Notes: generated by a model not told the origin, from the letters alone. Shown: positions 16,367 through 25,568, counted from the first letter of the stretch. The stretch: 64,000 nt of DNA from Parvularcula marina (GCF_003399445.1 NZ_QUQO01000001.1:1981001-2045000); one strand, 5' to 3'. Program-made: numbers and translations.

Positions 16367-17785
16367 TCAGGTGGTCTGGGCGTCAGGCTTGCGGCCCCCT
16401 ACACCGTACCAGTCGATATTCCGTGTCACGAACATGGTGATGGCAAGCGCCGTGAACGCGCAGGACGCCCCGATCAGCAGCGCGAAATCCTCGGACTTCA
16501 TCAGGAGCCAGATCAGGCAATAGACGCCCGCAAAAGCGAGGGCCGAGACAATGCCGCCTGCGCGCCGCCTGAAAATGCTGGCGGCATAAAATCCGGACAG
16601 GAGGACAGTGACGACCGCCATGCCGAGAAAGGCCGTATCGAAGGGCACATGCTCGGACAGGGCAAGGACCATCACATAGAACAGGACCTGCGCAAGGCCG
16701 ATCAGGATATATTGCGAAGGGTGTGCCCGGGATTTGTAAATGATCTCCAGCAGGAACACGGTCAGGAAGATCAGGCCCATAAACAGGAGCGCATATTTCA
16801 GCGACCTGTTGATCTTGCCATAGGGCGTATCCGGATTGACGAGATTGACGGAGAGCATTTGCCGCATCAACTGGCTGCCGACCTCCTTGTCCGCCATGAA
16901 GCTGTGCGCCAATGGACGGGACAGAGAACTGGTGCGCCAGCCTGCCTCAAACCCCTCCTCGGTGATGGTACGCGAGAGAGGTGAGATGCTTCCCGTCATA
17001 CCGGGATGCGGCCAGTCGCCGGTCATGGTCACGTCGGTTGAATCGCCAAGCGGCGCAAATCCGATACTGCCGCCCCCCGACAGGGTCATCTGCAGCTCAT
17101 AGTCAAAAGCCTGCGGGCGTATACCGACCGACAGTGGAGCGCTGAGGCCAGAAATGACCCGGCGGTCGGATGTCTCCCCGGGTCCATCGATGATTTCATA
17201 TCCGGACTGAAAGGCCGGGGTCTGAGGTGTGCCGTTGATGCTCAAGGCCGGCGCGCCTCTCACGCCGGTCAGGCTGTGATGGGATGAAAGACCCATGGCG
17301 ATCCGAGCCTCACTCCATAAAAGCTCCGTATTCTGCGGAACGGTGATAGATTTGGGGTCGAACCGGCCGTTCACGCGAACGCCTGCCTCATAGACGGTTG
17401 CGGTAAAGATGGAGCGATGGCGTTGTTCTGTTGCAAGATCGATATCGGCGGTGACCGTCTCGGGCAGCAGGATATAGGTCCGGCGGACGGGCATGACCGG
17501 CGACTTTGAGTCCTTGTCGAAACGGTATCCCTCGACCTGTTCGACCGCCGGGATGATCAGGAAGGGGCCAGCCAGCTTCTGCTCGCCGCCTTCGCGCTGA
17601 TAGATTTCTTCCGTAACCAGACTGGCCCGGCCTGACCTCTCATAGACGAGTGCATAGATGAAAAGCGCCGGGATCCACATCATTAGGGCCAGAAGGCCGA
17701 CCAGAATGAATTTGAGGCCCACGGCGCGGGTCTGTTTGGGGAGGAGTGACCTTGCGGCCTCCTCCAGCGTGGTGTCGGACATCAT
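16367..17785 (-). CDS. creD: CreD family inner membrane protein
   Basis: A 472-residue CreD-like protein with one N-terminal membrane helix (VGLKFILVGLLALMMWIPAL), a large periplasmic domain of about 270 residues, and a C-terminal cluster of about five or six helices beginning KYALLFMGLIFLTVFLLEI. Family motifs include YERSGRA, EGYRFDKD-type segment, LPETVTADIDL, RRSIFTATVYEA-like strand and the YGKINRSLKYALLF junction. In enterobacteria creD belongs to the CreBC regulon and affects envelope integrity and beta-lactam or colicin response. No creBC genes are nearby, but a creA gene lies at 45435. The start at 17785 (or 17782) follows AGGGAGA; an upstream frame is less likely. Confidence 0.88.
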   Translation of the reverse strand: MMSDTTLEEAARSLLPKQTRAVGLKFILVGLLALMMWIPALFIYALVYERSGRASLVTEEIYQREGGEQKLAGPFLIIPAVEQVEGYRFDKDSKSPVMPVRRTYILLPETVTADIDLATEQRHRSIFTATVYEAGVRVNGRFDPKSITVPQNTELLWSEARIAMGLSSHHSLTGVRGAPALSINGTPQTPAFQSGYEIIDGPGETSDRRVISGLSAPLSVGIRPQAFDYELQMTLSGGGSIGFAPLGDSTDVTMTGDWPHPGMTGSISPLSRTITEEGFEAGWRTSSLSRPLAHSFMADKEVGSQLMRQMLSVNLVNPDTPYGKINRSLKYALLFMGLIFLTVFLLEIIYKSRAHPSQYILIGLAQVLFYVMVLALSEHVPFDTAFLGMAVVTVLLSGFYAASIFRRRAGGIVSALAFAGVYCLIWLLMKSEDFALLIGASCAFTALAITMFVTRNIDWYGVGGRKPDAQTT

Positions 17786-17902
17786 GGTTCTCCCTCTGCT
17801 TATCCGCACGGGAGAACGCGCTTCAATCGGCGCTATTACGGGGCTCGCCTGTGGCAATGGCGAGGCGATTTGGGGGCGTCCCGGCCGTCAGGGAGCCTGA
17901 GG

Positions 17903-18280
17903 TTACTTGAAATCGTTTTCGTTGAGGGGCGTCAGAAAAGCACGGCGTTCACAGATCAGCTCACCGCGGAAGACAAAGGTTTCCGCTGAGATAAAGCGGA
18001 AGATCGTGCCGTCTTCTCTGTCTGCTTCGCCAGCCAGCTCGCCCATCACCGTGTCATCTTCTTCGATGAGGCGGATCTCTGTCAGGCGCGGCAAGCCGGT
18101 GAAGCCCTCGCCTTCGATGGCCGCATCATAGGCTTCTTTCCCCTTGAGACGGAAAAAGCCGAACACGGTCCATTCGATGTCGTCGGTCAGGCAGGACAGG
18201 ATTTGCGCATGATCCATCTTACGGAAGCCGTCGAGATAACGGCGAACCATGGCTTTCTTGGCGGATTCCTGATCTGCCAT
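17903..18280 (-). CDS. NTF2-like / SnoaL-type protein
   Basis: A 125-residue small alpha+beta-cone protein. The front helix region QESAKKAMVRRYLDGFRKMDH, then LTDDIEWTVFGFFRLKGKEAY, and a C-terminal run of beta strands (TVMGELAGEADREDG, FRFISAETFVFRGELICERRAF) fit the nuclear-transport-factor-2 / SnoaL superfamily, whose members range from isomerases to stress proteins. No catalytic residues can be assigned. It starts 11 bp after the sdhA stop on the same strand and is therefore probably part of the sdh transcript, an unusual position. The ATG at 18280 is preferred to an upstream frame inside sdhA. Confidence 0.75.
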   Translation of the reverse strand: MADQESAKKAMVRRYLDGFRKMDHAQILSCLTDDIEWTVFGFFRLKGKEAYDAAIEGEGFTGLPRLTEIRLIEEDDTVMGELAGEADREDGTIFRFISAETFVFRGELICERRAFLTPLNENDFK

Positions 18281-18291
18281 TGAGGTTTTCC

Positions 18292-20094
18292 TCAGTACAC
18301 CCGAGCTTTCGGCTCGATGTAGGAAATGTCGTTCGACATCGTCCATGTATGGACGGGGCGATAGTCGATCGTGGTCGCGCCGTCCTCATACCAGGTGATG
18401 GTGTGCTTCATCCATTCATCATCGTTCCGGTCGGGGAAGTCCTCGCGCGCATGGGCGCCGCGGCTTTCCTCACGGTTGGCCGCTGAATCCATGGTGACCA
18501 TGGCCTGCGCGATGAGGTTGTCGAATTCGAGCGCCTCGACGAGGTCGGTGTTCCAGATCAATGTCCGGTCACTGACGGCAATATCGGCAAGGCCCTTCTG
18601 GACTTCGCGGATCTTGACCTTGCCCTCTTCGAGAACATCTCCTGTGCGGAAGACGGCGCAATTGTTCTGCATCACGCGCTGCATGCCGAGGCGAAGCTCC
18701 GCCGTCGGTGTGCCGCCGGATGCGTTGCGGAAATGATCAAGCCGGTCGAGCGACTGCTCGCCCGCATTGCTGCCGAAATCCGGCACCGGTTCATTGGCGT
18801 TCAGAACCTCCGCACAGCGAAGGCCCGCCGCACGGCCAAAGACCACAAGGTCGATCAGCGAATTCGAGCCGAGACGGTTTGCGCCGTGCACGGAAACGCA
18901 AGCCGCTTCCCCAATCGCCATCAGGCCGGGGACGACCGCATCATTGTCATCGCCGCGCTTGGTCAGCACCTCGCCGTGATAATTGGTCGGGATCCCGCCC
19001 ATATTATAATGGACCGTCGGCAGGATCGGGATCGGCTCTTTGGTGACATCGACGCCGGCGAAGATGCGCGCGGATTCAGAGATGCCGGGCAGGCGCTCGG
19101 CCAGTGTCTCGGCCGGGATGTGGTTGAGGTTGAGGTGAATGTGGTCCTTGTTCGGACCGACACCGCGACCTTCGCGGATTTCGATGGTCATCGAGCGAGA
19201 GACAACATCGCGCGAGGCAAGATCCTTGGCGGAGGGCGCATAGCGCTCCATGAACCGTTCGCCCTCGGAGTTTGTCAGATACCCGCCCTCGCCGCGCGCA
19301 CCCTCGGTGATGAGGCAGCCCGAGCCGTAAATGCCGGACGGGTGGAACTGCACGAATTCCATATCCTGGAGAGGCAGCCCTGCGCGAAGAACCATGGCAT
19401 TGCCGTCACCGGTGCAGGTGTGGGCAGAGGTACAGGAGAAATAGGCCCGGCCATAACCGCCGGTGGCGAGGATCACCATCTTGGCGCGGAACCGATGAAT
19501 GCGGCCCGTATCAAGATCCATCGCAACGAGGCCGCGGCACTCGCCATTTTCCATGATCAGGTCGAGCGCGAAGTATTCAATGAAGAATTCCGCCTGCTGA
19601 CGGACAGCCTGTCCGTAAAGCGTGTGGAGGATCGCATGGCCTGTCCGGTCGGCGGCGGCGCAGGTCCGCTGAATCGGGCCTTCGCCGTAATTTTTGGTCA
19701 TCCCGCCAAAGGCGCGCTGATAGATCTTGCCATCTTCGGTGCGCGAGAACGGCACGCCCCAGTGCTCCAGCTCGTAAACGGCGGCGGGCGCGTGCTTGCA
19801 GAGATATTCGATCGAGTCCTGATCACCCAGCCAGTCTGACCCCTTGACGGTGTCATACATATGCCAGCGCCAGTCATCCTCGCCCATATTGCCAAGGCTG
19901 GCTGAAATGCCGCCCTGCGCTGCGACCGTGTGCGAGCGGGTCGGGAAGACCTTGGTGACGCAGGCCGTCTTCAGGCCCGACTGCGCCGCGCCCAGTGTCG
20001 CGCGAAGCCCGGCACCACCGGCGCCGACGACCACGACGTCATAGGCGTGGTCCGTGATCTCATATGATTTATAGGCAGGTTTGGTCGAACTCAT
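18292..20094 (-). CDS. sdhA: succinate dehydrogenase flavoprotein subunit
   Basis: A 600-residue SdhA that oxidises succinate to fumarate with covalently bound FAD. The dinucleotide site is [13 protein letters not shown], the FAD-linked histidine is in [12 protein letters not shown], and the active-site regions are [46 protein letters not shown] and [15 protein letters not shown]. The length is typical of alphaproteobacterial and mitochondrial forms. It is third in the run sdhC-sdhD-sdhA, 19 bp after sdhD, and is followed by the NTF2-like gene. Confidence 0.98.
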   Translation of the reverse strand: MSSTKPAYKSYEITDHAYDVVVVGAGGAGLRATLGAAQSGLKTACVTKVFPTRSHTVAAQGGISASLGNMGEDDWRWHMYDTVKGSDWLGDQDSIEYLCKHAPAAVYELEHWGVPFSRTEDGKIYQRAFGGMTKNYGEGPIQRTCAAADRTGHAILHTLYGQAVRQQAEFFIEYFALDLIMENGECRGLVAMDLDTGRIHRFRAKMVILATGGYGRAYFSCTSAHTCTGDGNAMVLRAGLPLQDMEFVQFHPSGIYGSGCLITEGARGEGGYLTNSEGERFMERYAPSAKDLASRDVVSRSMTIEIREGRGVGPNKDHIHLNLNHIPAETLAERLPGISESARIFAGVDVTKEPIPILPTVHYNMGGIPTNYHGEVLTKRGDDNDAVVPGLMAIGEAACVSVHGANRLGSNSLIDLVVFGRAAGLRCAEVLNANEPVPDFGSNAGEQSLDRLDHFRNASGGTPTAELRLGMQRVMQNNCAVFRTGDVLEEGKVKIREVQKGLADIAVSDRTLIWNTDLVEALEFDNLIAQAMVTMDSAANREESRGAHAREDFPDRNDDEWMKHTITWYEDGATTIDYRPVHTWTMSNDISYIEPKARVY

Positions 20095-20113
20095 GGATAG
20101 GCCTCAGATCATC

Positions 20114-20458
20114 CTAATGCGTGCCGTTCAGGGTAATGACGATCACCGAGAAAAGGGCCGTAAAGCCGAGGATGACCGCGAATACCTTGTTGAGCATCAG
20201 GAGCCGCGAGCGTGCCGCGGGTTTGTGGATATAGTCCTCGATCACTTCATCCATGCCCAGACGCATGTGGTAGAAGATCGAGAGAATGAAGATGACAAGG
20301 AGCAGCGCCGTCAGCGGCTCGCCCGCCCAGGCGGTGAACTCCGTCCAGCTTGCCCCGATCAAGCGCACGACCGAGATGATGAACCAGACCACCAGCGGGA
20401 TCTGGATCATCGCGGTGAACCGCTGGTGGTTGAAATGCTTGGTCGATTTGTTGGCCAT
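20114..20458 (-). CDS. sdhD: succinate dehydrogenase hydrophobic membrane anchor subunit
   Basis: A 114-residue membrane anchor with three hydrophobic helices: IQIPLVVWFIISVVRLI, LTALLLVIFILSIFYHMRLGM and NKVFAVILGFTALFSVIVIT. The histidine in IFYHMRLGMDEVIEDYIH is the probable haem b ligand and the DYIH segment is conserved in SdhD. The ATG at 20458 lies 5 bp after the sdhC stop and begins MANKSTKHFNHQRF, a usual start for the family; a longer frame to 20584 only overlaps sdhC. Confidence 0.93.
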   Translation of the reverse strand: MANKSTKHFNHQRFTAMIQIPLVVWFIISVVRLIGASWTEFTAWAGEPLTALLLVIFILSIFYHMRLGMDEVIEDYIHKPAARSRLLMLNKVFAVILGFTALFSVIVITLNGTH

Positions 20459-20463
20459 GTGAA

Positions 20464-20904
20464 CTACCCCTTCATGCCCAGCGCGACGGCCCAGAGAAGG
20501 CCGGTCAGCACGAATGAGAGAAGGATGACGACCCAGACGACTTTCTTGGCCGTCTCTTTCTCGAGCAGCCGGCCCGAATCCCAAATGATATATTTGATGC
20601 CGTTCACGAGGTGATACATCATCGCCCAGGAGAACCCGGCAAGGACCAGAAGGCCCAGCGGGGAGCCAAGCAGGCCAGTCACCTGATTATAAAAGGCTTG
20701 GCTGACGGCGGCGGACAACAGCCACAGCGTGAACAGGACAGAGCCCGCATAAAGGGCGATCCCCGTTGCACGATGCAGGATCGAGCTCGCCATGGTGACG
20801 GTCCATTTCCAGATCTGGAGATGGGGCGAGAGGGGCATTTTGTCGGTATCGGGCGCGTAGGTCGGTCGCGTCTTCAGGAATTCTTCGGCCATGGCGACTT
20901 TCAT
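20464..20904 (-). CDS. sdhC: succinate dehydrogenase cytochrome b556 subunit
   Basis: A 146-residue SdhC. The amphipathic start RPLSPHL-like segment (KMPLSPHLQIWKW) is followed by ASSILHRATGIAL, whose serine and arginine line the quinone site, and by MMYHLVNGIKYIIWDSG, which holds the haem b histidine. Three membrane helices are evident. It is the first gene of the sdhCDA run and is divergent from the YbjN gene across 115 bp, where the operon promoter should lie. ATG at 20904 and a second at 20892 are both possible starts. Confidence 0.94.
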   Translation of the reverse strand: MKVAMAEEFLKTRPTYAPDTDKMPLSPHLQIWKWTVTMASSILHRATGIALYAGSVLFTLWLLSAAVSQAFYNQVTGLLGSPLGLLVLAGFSWAMMYHLVNGIKYIIWDSGRLLEKETAKKVVWVVILLSFVLTGLLWAVALGMKG

Positions 20905-21019
20905 TGTTGCAATTGCGGCATTCGGGCAAGCCTTGTTGCGTGTGACAAGGCCGCGCGCCGCTTACAGCGTAGACATCGACGCGCCTTTACGGCACGTTAA
21001 TACTCACGACTAGCCGGGG

Positions 21020-21571
21020 ATGACAGTCATGTTGCGCGCAATTTCAATTCTTGTGGCGGGTGCCGCGCTCAGCCTTTCGGGGGCCCATGCCCAGGACCGC
21101 AATGTCCGGGATGCAATCACGGCCAAGCAGCTCGAGGATGTGCTCTCGAATGCGGGCCTCAACCCGACCATGCTGCGGGACAAGACGACCGGCGCACCGG
21201 TCGCGACGGGCAAGTTCTATGACAATGCCAATCGCTCGATCCTCGATCAGCCGAAAGAGACGGTCTTTGCCGTGCGCGGTATGGATTGCTCTGGCATCCC
21301 CGTCTCCTGCGGCCAGCTTGTGCTCTATGCGACCTTCAATCTCGACCGCGAAGTGACGGAGCAGGATTTCCGCGTCGTCAATGAATGGAATGACACCTCC
21401 ATGTTCGGCCGCGCCTTTGTTCTGGAAGAAAAGCAGAAGATCGGCGTCGACTTCCGGCTCGACATGATCGGCGGGGTGACCGGCGACCATGTGAATGGCC
21501 GCATCGGCCGCTGGCCCGAAGTCCTCAAAGAATTCCGCGAGAAACTCGAAGCGGCGCAGGACGGCAGCTAA
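21020..21571 (+). CDS. secreted YbjN domain-containing protein
   Basis: A 183-residue precursor with a signal peptide (about 24 residues, ending SGAHA-QD) and a YbjN fold, related to type III secretion chaperone-like domains. Matching segments are LEDVLSNAGLNPTM, the strand-rich middle, and DFRVVNEWNDTSMFGRAFV followed by FRLDMIGGVTGDHV, which parallels the NEWN....GRA pattern of the family. Two cysteines (MDCSGIPVSCG) may form a disulphide in the periplasm. YbjN proteins in enterobacteria influence motility and stress genes, but the role of secreted forms is not known. It is divergent from sdhC. Confidence 0.82.
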   Translation: MTVMLRAISILVAGAALSLSGAHAQDRNVRDAITAKQLEDVLSNAGLNPTMLRDKTTGAPVATGKFYDNANRSILDQPKETVFAVRGMDCSGIPVSCGQLVLYATFNLDREVTEQDFRVVNEWNDTSMFGRAFVLEEKQKIGVDFRLDMIGGVTGDHVNGRIGRWPEVLKEFREKLEAAQDGS

Positions 21572-21903
21572 GTTTTCGGCTGGCCGCTCCTTCAACCCGC
21601 TCATCCCCGCGAAGGCGGGGATCTGCCTCTATAGTGTATTCTCTCCATCCCGCGGCTCGACTGCGGGACCCAAGGTGCCTGACTTTCCAACCAAAACCCT
21701 TGTCGCCCCGGGCTTGCCCCGGGGCCCAGCTCCGAATCCCTCATCCCGTTTGGGCTGTCAGGTCTGGCGATGGACCCCGGCGTTTCGCTTTGCGTCAGCC
21801 GGGGTGACGCGGGTTGGTGGAGAGAGACCCCCCCCTGTCCTCAAATTGACGGGACACCCCGCGTGGCCGTAGCGTCACCTCCGCTGCACAGGTCAGGGGA
21901 TGA
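21572..21903. repeat. intergenic region with three palindromic GC-rich repeat units
   Basis: No gene was seen. Three short palindromic units occur in series: CCCCGC-GAAG-GCGGGG near 21606-21620, CCCCGGG-CTTG-CCCCGGGG near 21706-21723, and ACCCCGGC ... GCCGGGGT near 21775-21806. Such units, often written into surrounding text like 'gacccaaggtgcc' and 'gtgacgcgg', are characteristic of dispersed intergenic repeats in alphaproteobacteria. Genome copy number cannot be judged here. An AGGGGA ribosome site precedes the next gene. Confidence 0.6.
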
Positions 21904-22602
21904 ATGACGATGATGGGGAGCGTAACCGCCGCTGCGGCATGGCTGGCCGCCTTCTCGCTGATCACGGTGCAGGACGCCCCGATCGTCCAGCCCGGCGCTC
22001 CCGGTGAGGCGGCAACCCGGCTGACCCCTGAGGCATCCGTTGAGATGAGCGATGCGGGCTACACCGAGGCTGACATTGCCTTCATGCAGGACATGATCGT
22101 CCATCACGGACAGGCGGTCGAGATGGTCGCGCTGATCGAGGCGCGTACGGAGAATGAAGCCGTCCGGGCGATGGGCGCGCGGATCTCGCTCTCCCAGTCC
22201 TCGGAAATCGAGCTGATGCAGAACTGGCTGCGCGCGCGGGGGCAATCGACGGAGTCAAAACTCCTCAAAAGCGGTGGTCACGGCGATCACGATATGGGCG
22301 ACCATAAAATGGATCATGGTGACAAGGATCCGATGGACATGCCGCTGATGCATGGCATGCTCAGCCCCCGGCAGATGAAGACCCTCGCCGCCGCAGACGG
22401 CCTCGCCTTTGACCGGCTGTTTCTGTCGGGCATGATCCAGCACCATCAGGGTGCGCTCGACATGGTCGACATGCTGCTGTCCGATCCCTCGAACGGCCAG
22501 GACGCCCTTCTTTCTGAATTCCTCTCCTCGATTGTCGGGGACCAGTCCGCGGAAATCCTCCGCATGCAAACCCTTCTTTCCGCCCTCGGGAGTCCATCAT
22601 GA
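21904..22602 (+). CDS. secreted DUF305 domain-containing protein
   Basis: A 232-residue precursor with a probable signal peptide in the first 23 residues. Two halves carry the DUF305 (ferritin-like four-helix) signature: DIAFMQDMIVHHGQAVEMVALIE and FDRLFLSGMIQHHQGALDMVDMLL, each with paired histidines. Between them lies a His/Met/Asp-rich linker (HGDHDMGDHKMDHGDKDPMDM) suggesting metal binding, plausibly copper. DUF305 proteins are widespread and poorly characterised; some are linked to copper handling. The stop overlaps the start of the LVIVD-repeat gene by 4 bp (ATGA), so the two are translated together. Confidence 0.9.
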   Translation: MTMMGSVTAAAAWLAAFSLITVQDAPIVQPGAPGEAATRLTPEASVEMSDAGYTEADIAFMQDMIVHHGQAVEMVALIEARTENEAVRAMGARISLSQSSEIELMQNWLRARGQSTESKLLKSGGHGDHDMGDHKMDHGDKDPMDMPLMHGMLSPRQMKTLAAADGLAFDRLFLSGMIQHHQGALDMVDMLLSDPSNGQDALLSEFLSSIVGDQSAEILRMQTLLSALGSPS

Positions 22603-24413
22603 CCAGAACAAGAATTCTTCTCCCCCTTCTTGCCACCTCAATGCTGGCAAGCGCGGCATTCGCACAGGAACCCACCGAGGGCCCTGAGACCGCGCCGGTC
22701 GATGTTCGTACGAACCTCGGCTCAGGGCTATTTGATGCGGAGAATGCGGCATGGAATGTCGAGCGGATCGGCAGCGTTCAGTCTCCGCCCGGTTTCTTTG
22801 ATCCTGAGGCGGTCTGGCGCCTGCCGCCGGAACCCAAGCCCGGAGAGGCGCGCCAGCGTCCCGGCCAGATCATGTTTGCCAATACCGATCTCGCCTTCAG
22901 CGGGGATCGCGTCTTCATGGGCAATTTCCACGGCTTTAACGTGTTCGAGGCACCGGGCGACGGCTCACTCAATCACATTCTCTCGATCGTCTGCCCCGGC
23001 GGGCAGGGTGACGTTTCCGTCTACGGAGATCTTGTCTTCCTGTCGCAGGAGCAGAACCGGGGCAGGCTCGATTGTGGCGGGGGCGGGGTCTCCGGCCGGT
23101 CAAGCGAGGAGCGCTTCCGGGGTGTCCGGATTTTCGACATCAGCGATATTGACAACCCCCGTCAGGTCGCGGCCGTCCAGACCTGTCGCGGCTCACACAC
23201 CCACACGCTGGTGCCGCATCCGACCGATACGAATGTGCTTTACATCTATAACTCCGCGACATCCGGTGTCCGTCCGGGCTCGGAGCTTGAGGGCTGCTCG
23301 AATGGCGAGCCGTCCTCCAATCCGGATACTGCGCTTTACAGTATCGACATCATCAAGGTGATGCTCGATGCGCCCGAAGAGGCAGCCATCGTCAATCGTC
23401 CGCGCATCTTTGCGGATCGTGAGACGGGCGAGGTCAATGGATTGTGGAAGGGTGGTCAGGTCGCGGATGGCGGGCAGAAGACCAACGCGACCAATCACTG
23501 CCATGACATCACGGTCTACCCTGAGATGAATCTCGCTGCGGGCGCCTGTTCGGGCAATGGCATTCTGCTTGATATTTCGGACCCGGAGAATCCTTCGCGG
23601 ATTTCTGAACTCGCCGATCCCAATATGGCCTATTGGCATTCGGCGACCTTCAATAATGACGCAACCAAGGTTCTTTATGCGGATGAATGGGGCGGTGGGC
23701 TGGGCGCGCGCTGCCGGGCGGATGATCCCATCGCCTGGGGCGGGGATATCATCGCCGACATCACCGAAGACGGCCTCGTCAAGCGCAGCCAGTTCAAGAT
23801 CCCGTCCGTTCAACCGGACACCCAGAACTGCGTCAGCCATAATGGCGCGATCATCCCCGTGCCGGGCCGCGATATCATGGTGCAGGGCTGGTATCAGGGC
23901 GGGCTCTCGGTGATCGACTTCACCGATAGCGCGCATCCGAAGGAAATCGCCTATTTCGATCAAGGCGCGATTGATGACGGCACGCTGGTGCTGGCCGGCT
24001 ACTGGGCCGCCTATTGGCATAATGGTCGGATCTATGCGCCGGAAATCGTCCGGGGGCTGGATGTTTTCAAGCTGACGCCCAGCGAATTCCTCAGCGAAGC
24101 CGAGATTGCCGCTGCCGAGATGGTGACGGTCGATGTCACTAACCCGCAATGGCAGCGGCGTATCGTCTGGCCAGACAGCCCGGTCATCGCGCAAGCCTAT
24201 CTTGATCAGCTTGCGCGCGCGGACAGTGTCGGTGAGTTAGGGCTCGGCGTAGAAACGGTGCGGGAGCTGGCGCGCTGGGAAGCGGGCCGTCCCCGGACAA
24301 AAGAGCTGGCGCGCCTTGCCGCAAGCTATGAGGAAGAGGCGCAAAGCGCCGATGCCGCGCATGCAGAGATCATGATGAACCTTGCCTCGGCCCTTCGCCG
24401 GGCAGGGGAATAG
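22599..24413 (+). CDS. secreted LVIVD-repeat beta-propeller protein
   Basis: A 604-residue precursor with a signal peptide ending SAAFA-QE. Repeated segments such as GVRIFDISDIDNPRQVA, GILLDISDPENPSRISEL and GLSVIDFTDSAHPKEIAYF follow the LVIVD pattern (strand, D-[IVF]-[ST]-D-P-x-x-P), indicating a beta-propeller. Cysteines at several loops (IVCPGG, LDCGGGG, CHDITVYP, AGACSG) may pair, and conserved HTHTL and NHCHDI could bind metal. The C-terminal 80 residues are helical. It is coupled to the DUF305 gene, an arrangement seen in several phyla, which implies a joint periplasmic or extracellular function that has not been defined. Confidence 0.85.
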   Translation: MTRTRILLPLLATSMLASAAFAQEPTEGPETAPVDVRTNLGSGLFDAENAAWNVERIGSVQSPPGFFDPEAVWRLPPEPKPGEARQRPGQIMFANTDLAFSGDRVFMGNFHGFNVFEAPGDGSLNHILSIVCPGGQGDVSVYGDLVFLSQEQNRGRLDCGGGGVSGRSSEERFRGVRIFDISDIDNPRQVAAVQTCRGSHTHTLVPHPTDTNVLYIYNSATSGVRPGSELEGCSNGEPSSNPDTALYSIDIIKVMLDAPEEAAIVNRPRIFADRETGEVNGLWKGGQVADGGQKTNATNHCHDITVYPEMNLAAGACSGNGILLDISDPENPSRISELADPNMAYWHSATFNNDATKVLYADEWGGGLGARCRADDPIAWGGDIIADITEDGLVKRSQFKIPSVQPDTQNCVSHNGAIIPVPGRDIMVQGWYQGGLSVIDFTDSAHPKEIAYFDQGAIDDGTLVLAGYWAAYWHNGRIYAPEIVRGLDVFKLTPSEFLSEAEIAAAEMVTVDVTNPQWQRRIVWPDSPVIAQAYLDQLARADSVGELGLGVETVRELARWEAGRPRTKELARLAASYEEEAQSADAAHAEIMMNLASALRRAGE

Positions 24414-24418
24414 CGCTC

Positions 24419-24874
24419 TTATTTGTGATCGTCGGGCTCCAGCCCGAATAGCGCAAAAATCTCCGGGCCGACCTTTTGCGGGCGGCCCGTTTTTGCATCC
24501 AGCAGCACCCATGTCGTCTGTGCTTGCACGGACCATTTGTCCGAGCCGACTTTGCGGATATCGACATGGCGGTCGAATTTTGGGCCCTTGTGCTTGCCCA
24601 GCCAGGTGCGGATCTCGACCTGATCACCGGCTTTGACTTCCTCGCGATAATCGATCTCGTGGCGGCGGCAGACCCAGATATGGGTCTCTTTCATCTCTTC
24701 GGGGATGACTGAAAACCAGTGGGCGACGCCGACATCCTGCACCCATTTGACATAGACGGCATTATTGACATGCCCCAGCTCGTCTGTGTCCGACGCCCAC
24801 GCCGTCCGGTGAAAGAGGATGGCAGAGTCATAATCCTTGGCGCCGTGATAGGGATTGGTCATGGGCAGGCTCAC
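24419..24874 (-). CDS. acyl-CoA thioesterase (4HBT hotdog family)
   Basis: A 151-residue hotdog-fold protein. The signature DTDELGHVNNAVYVKWVQD has the catalytic aspartate/histidine region of YbgC and 4-hydroxybenzoyl-CoA thioesterases; HEIDYREEVKAGDQVEIRTWL follows. The substrate acyl-CoA is unknown. The frame begins with GTG at 24874, overlapping the HPr stop as GTGA; an ATG at 24862 is the alternative. It is last in the chvI-chvG-hprK-EIIA-HPr run and converges on the LVIVD gene with 5 bp between stops. Its inclusion may be simple operon hitch-hiking. Confidence 0.88.
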   Translation of the reverse strand: MSLPMTNPYHGAKDYDSAILFHRTAWASDTDELGHVNNAVYVKWVQDVGVAHWFSVIPEEMKETHIWVCRRHEIDYREEVKAGDQVEIRTWLGKHKGPKFDRHVDIRKVGSDKWSVQAQTTWVLLDAKTGRPQKVGPEIFALFGLEPDDHK

Positions 24875-25149
24875 TGCGCTTCGTCAAAGCGGTTCTCGAT
24901 GAGGGCGGCGAGGGCGGAGACCGCTTCCTCCGCGTCCGGCCCTTTGGCGGCAACGGTGATCGATGTGCCGATCCCGGCGCCGAGCATAAGAAGCGCCATC
25001 AGCGAGCAACCGCCGACGGTGGTGTCGTCCTTGGTGACGGTGATCTCGGAAGCGAAATCAGCGGCCATGTCACAGAATTTTGCCGCCGCTCTTGCATGCA
25101 GACCGCGCATGTTCCGGATGGCAACTTCGCGCGAGACCTCATCGCTCAC
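24871..25149 (-). CDS. HPr family phosphocarrier protein
   Basis: A 92-residue HPr. The phosphorylated histidine is H18 in NMRGLHARAAAKF and the regulatory serine is S49 in GGCSLMALLMLGAG, the residue that HprK would phosphorylate. The start is the GTG at 25149, which overlaps the EIIA stop as GTGA and gives the normal HPr length; a frame extending to 25182 would add 11 residues. Without EIIB/EIIC components nearby, this HPr belongs to a regulatory phosphorelay with enzyme I encoded elsewhere, acting on carbon or envelope control. Confidence 0.92.
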   Translation of the reverse strand: MSDEVSREVAIRNMRGLHARAAAKFCDMAADFASEITVTKDDTTVGGCSLMALLMLGAGIGTSITVAAKGPDAEEAVSALAALIENRFDEAQ

Positions 25150-25568
25150 GCGTCGTCTTCCTTCCGTCCGGTCAGCTCCCATGAGGCAACGCGGATATAT
25201 TTGCGGCCCGCTTCATAGGCGGCGCTGACGGCTTCTTCGATTGTGGATTTCTCGCGGAAGCTGACCGGGGCCAGCTTGATCAGCATGGGCAGGTTTACCC
25301 CGGCGATGACTTCGCCGCCGGTCTTGCCCATGACAGCGATGGCAAGGTTTGAGGGCGTGCCGCCGAACATGTCGGTCAGGATGATCGCGCCCTTGCCGCC
25401 GCCGGCTTCTTCGACGGCGCGTTTGATGTCGTCGCGGCGTTCTTCCATGTCATCATCGGGGCCGATGCAAATCGCCTTGATGCCCGGTTGCGGGCCGACG
25501 ACATGCTCGGCTGCGGCGATAAGCTCGCGGGCAAACTGTCCGTGGCTGACGACCACAAGTCCGATCAT
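25146..25568 (-). CDS. PTS mannose-type EIIA domain protein
   Basis: A 140-residue EIIA-Man fold protein. The N-terminus MIGLVVVSHGQFA holds the phosphorylated H9, and FGGTPSNLA with GVNLPMLIKL are family motifs. No EIIB, EIIC or EIID partner lies nearby, so as in other alphaproteobacteria it is probably a regulatory EIIA that receives phosphate from HPr. It starts 5 bp after hprK and overlaps the HPr gene by 4 bp. Confidence 0.93.
   Translation of the reverse strand: MIGLVVVSHGQFARELIAAAEHVVGPQPGIKAICIGPDDDMEERRDDIKRAVEEAGGGKGAIILTDMFGGTPSNLAIAVMGKTGGEVIAGVNLPMLIKLAPVSFREKSTIEEAVSAAYEAGRKYIRVASWELTGRKEDDA

Noticed and set aside
18733-19839. Plus-strand open frame of 368 codons within sdhA
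   Set aside because: Antisense to conserved SdhA; no recognisable domain.
23193-24194. Minus-strand open frame of 333 codons within the LVIVD gene
   Set aside because: Antisense to clear LVIVD repeats; histidine/arginine-rich shadow composition.
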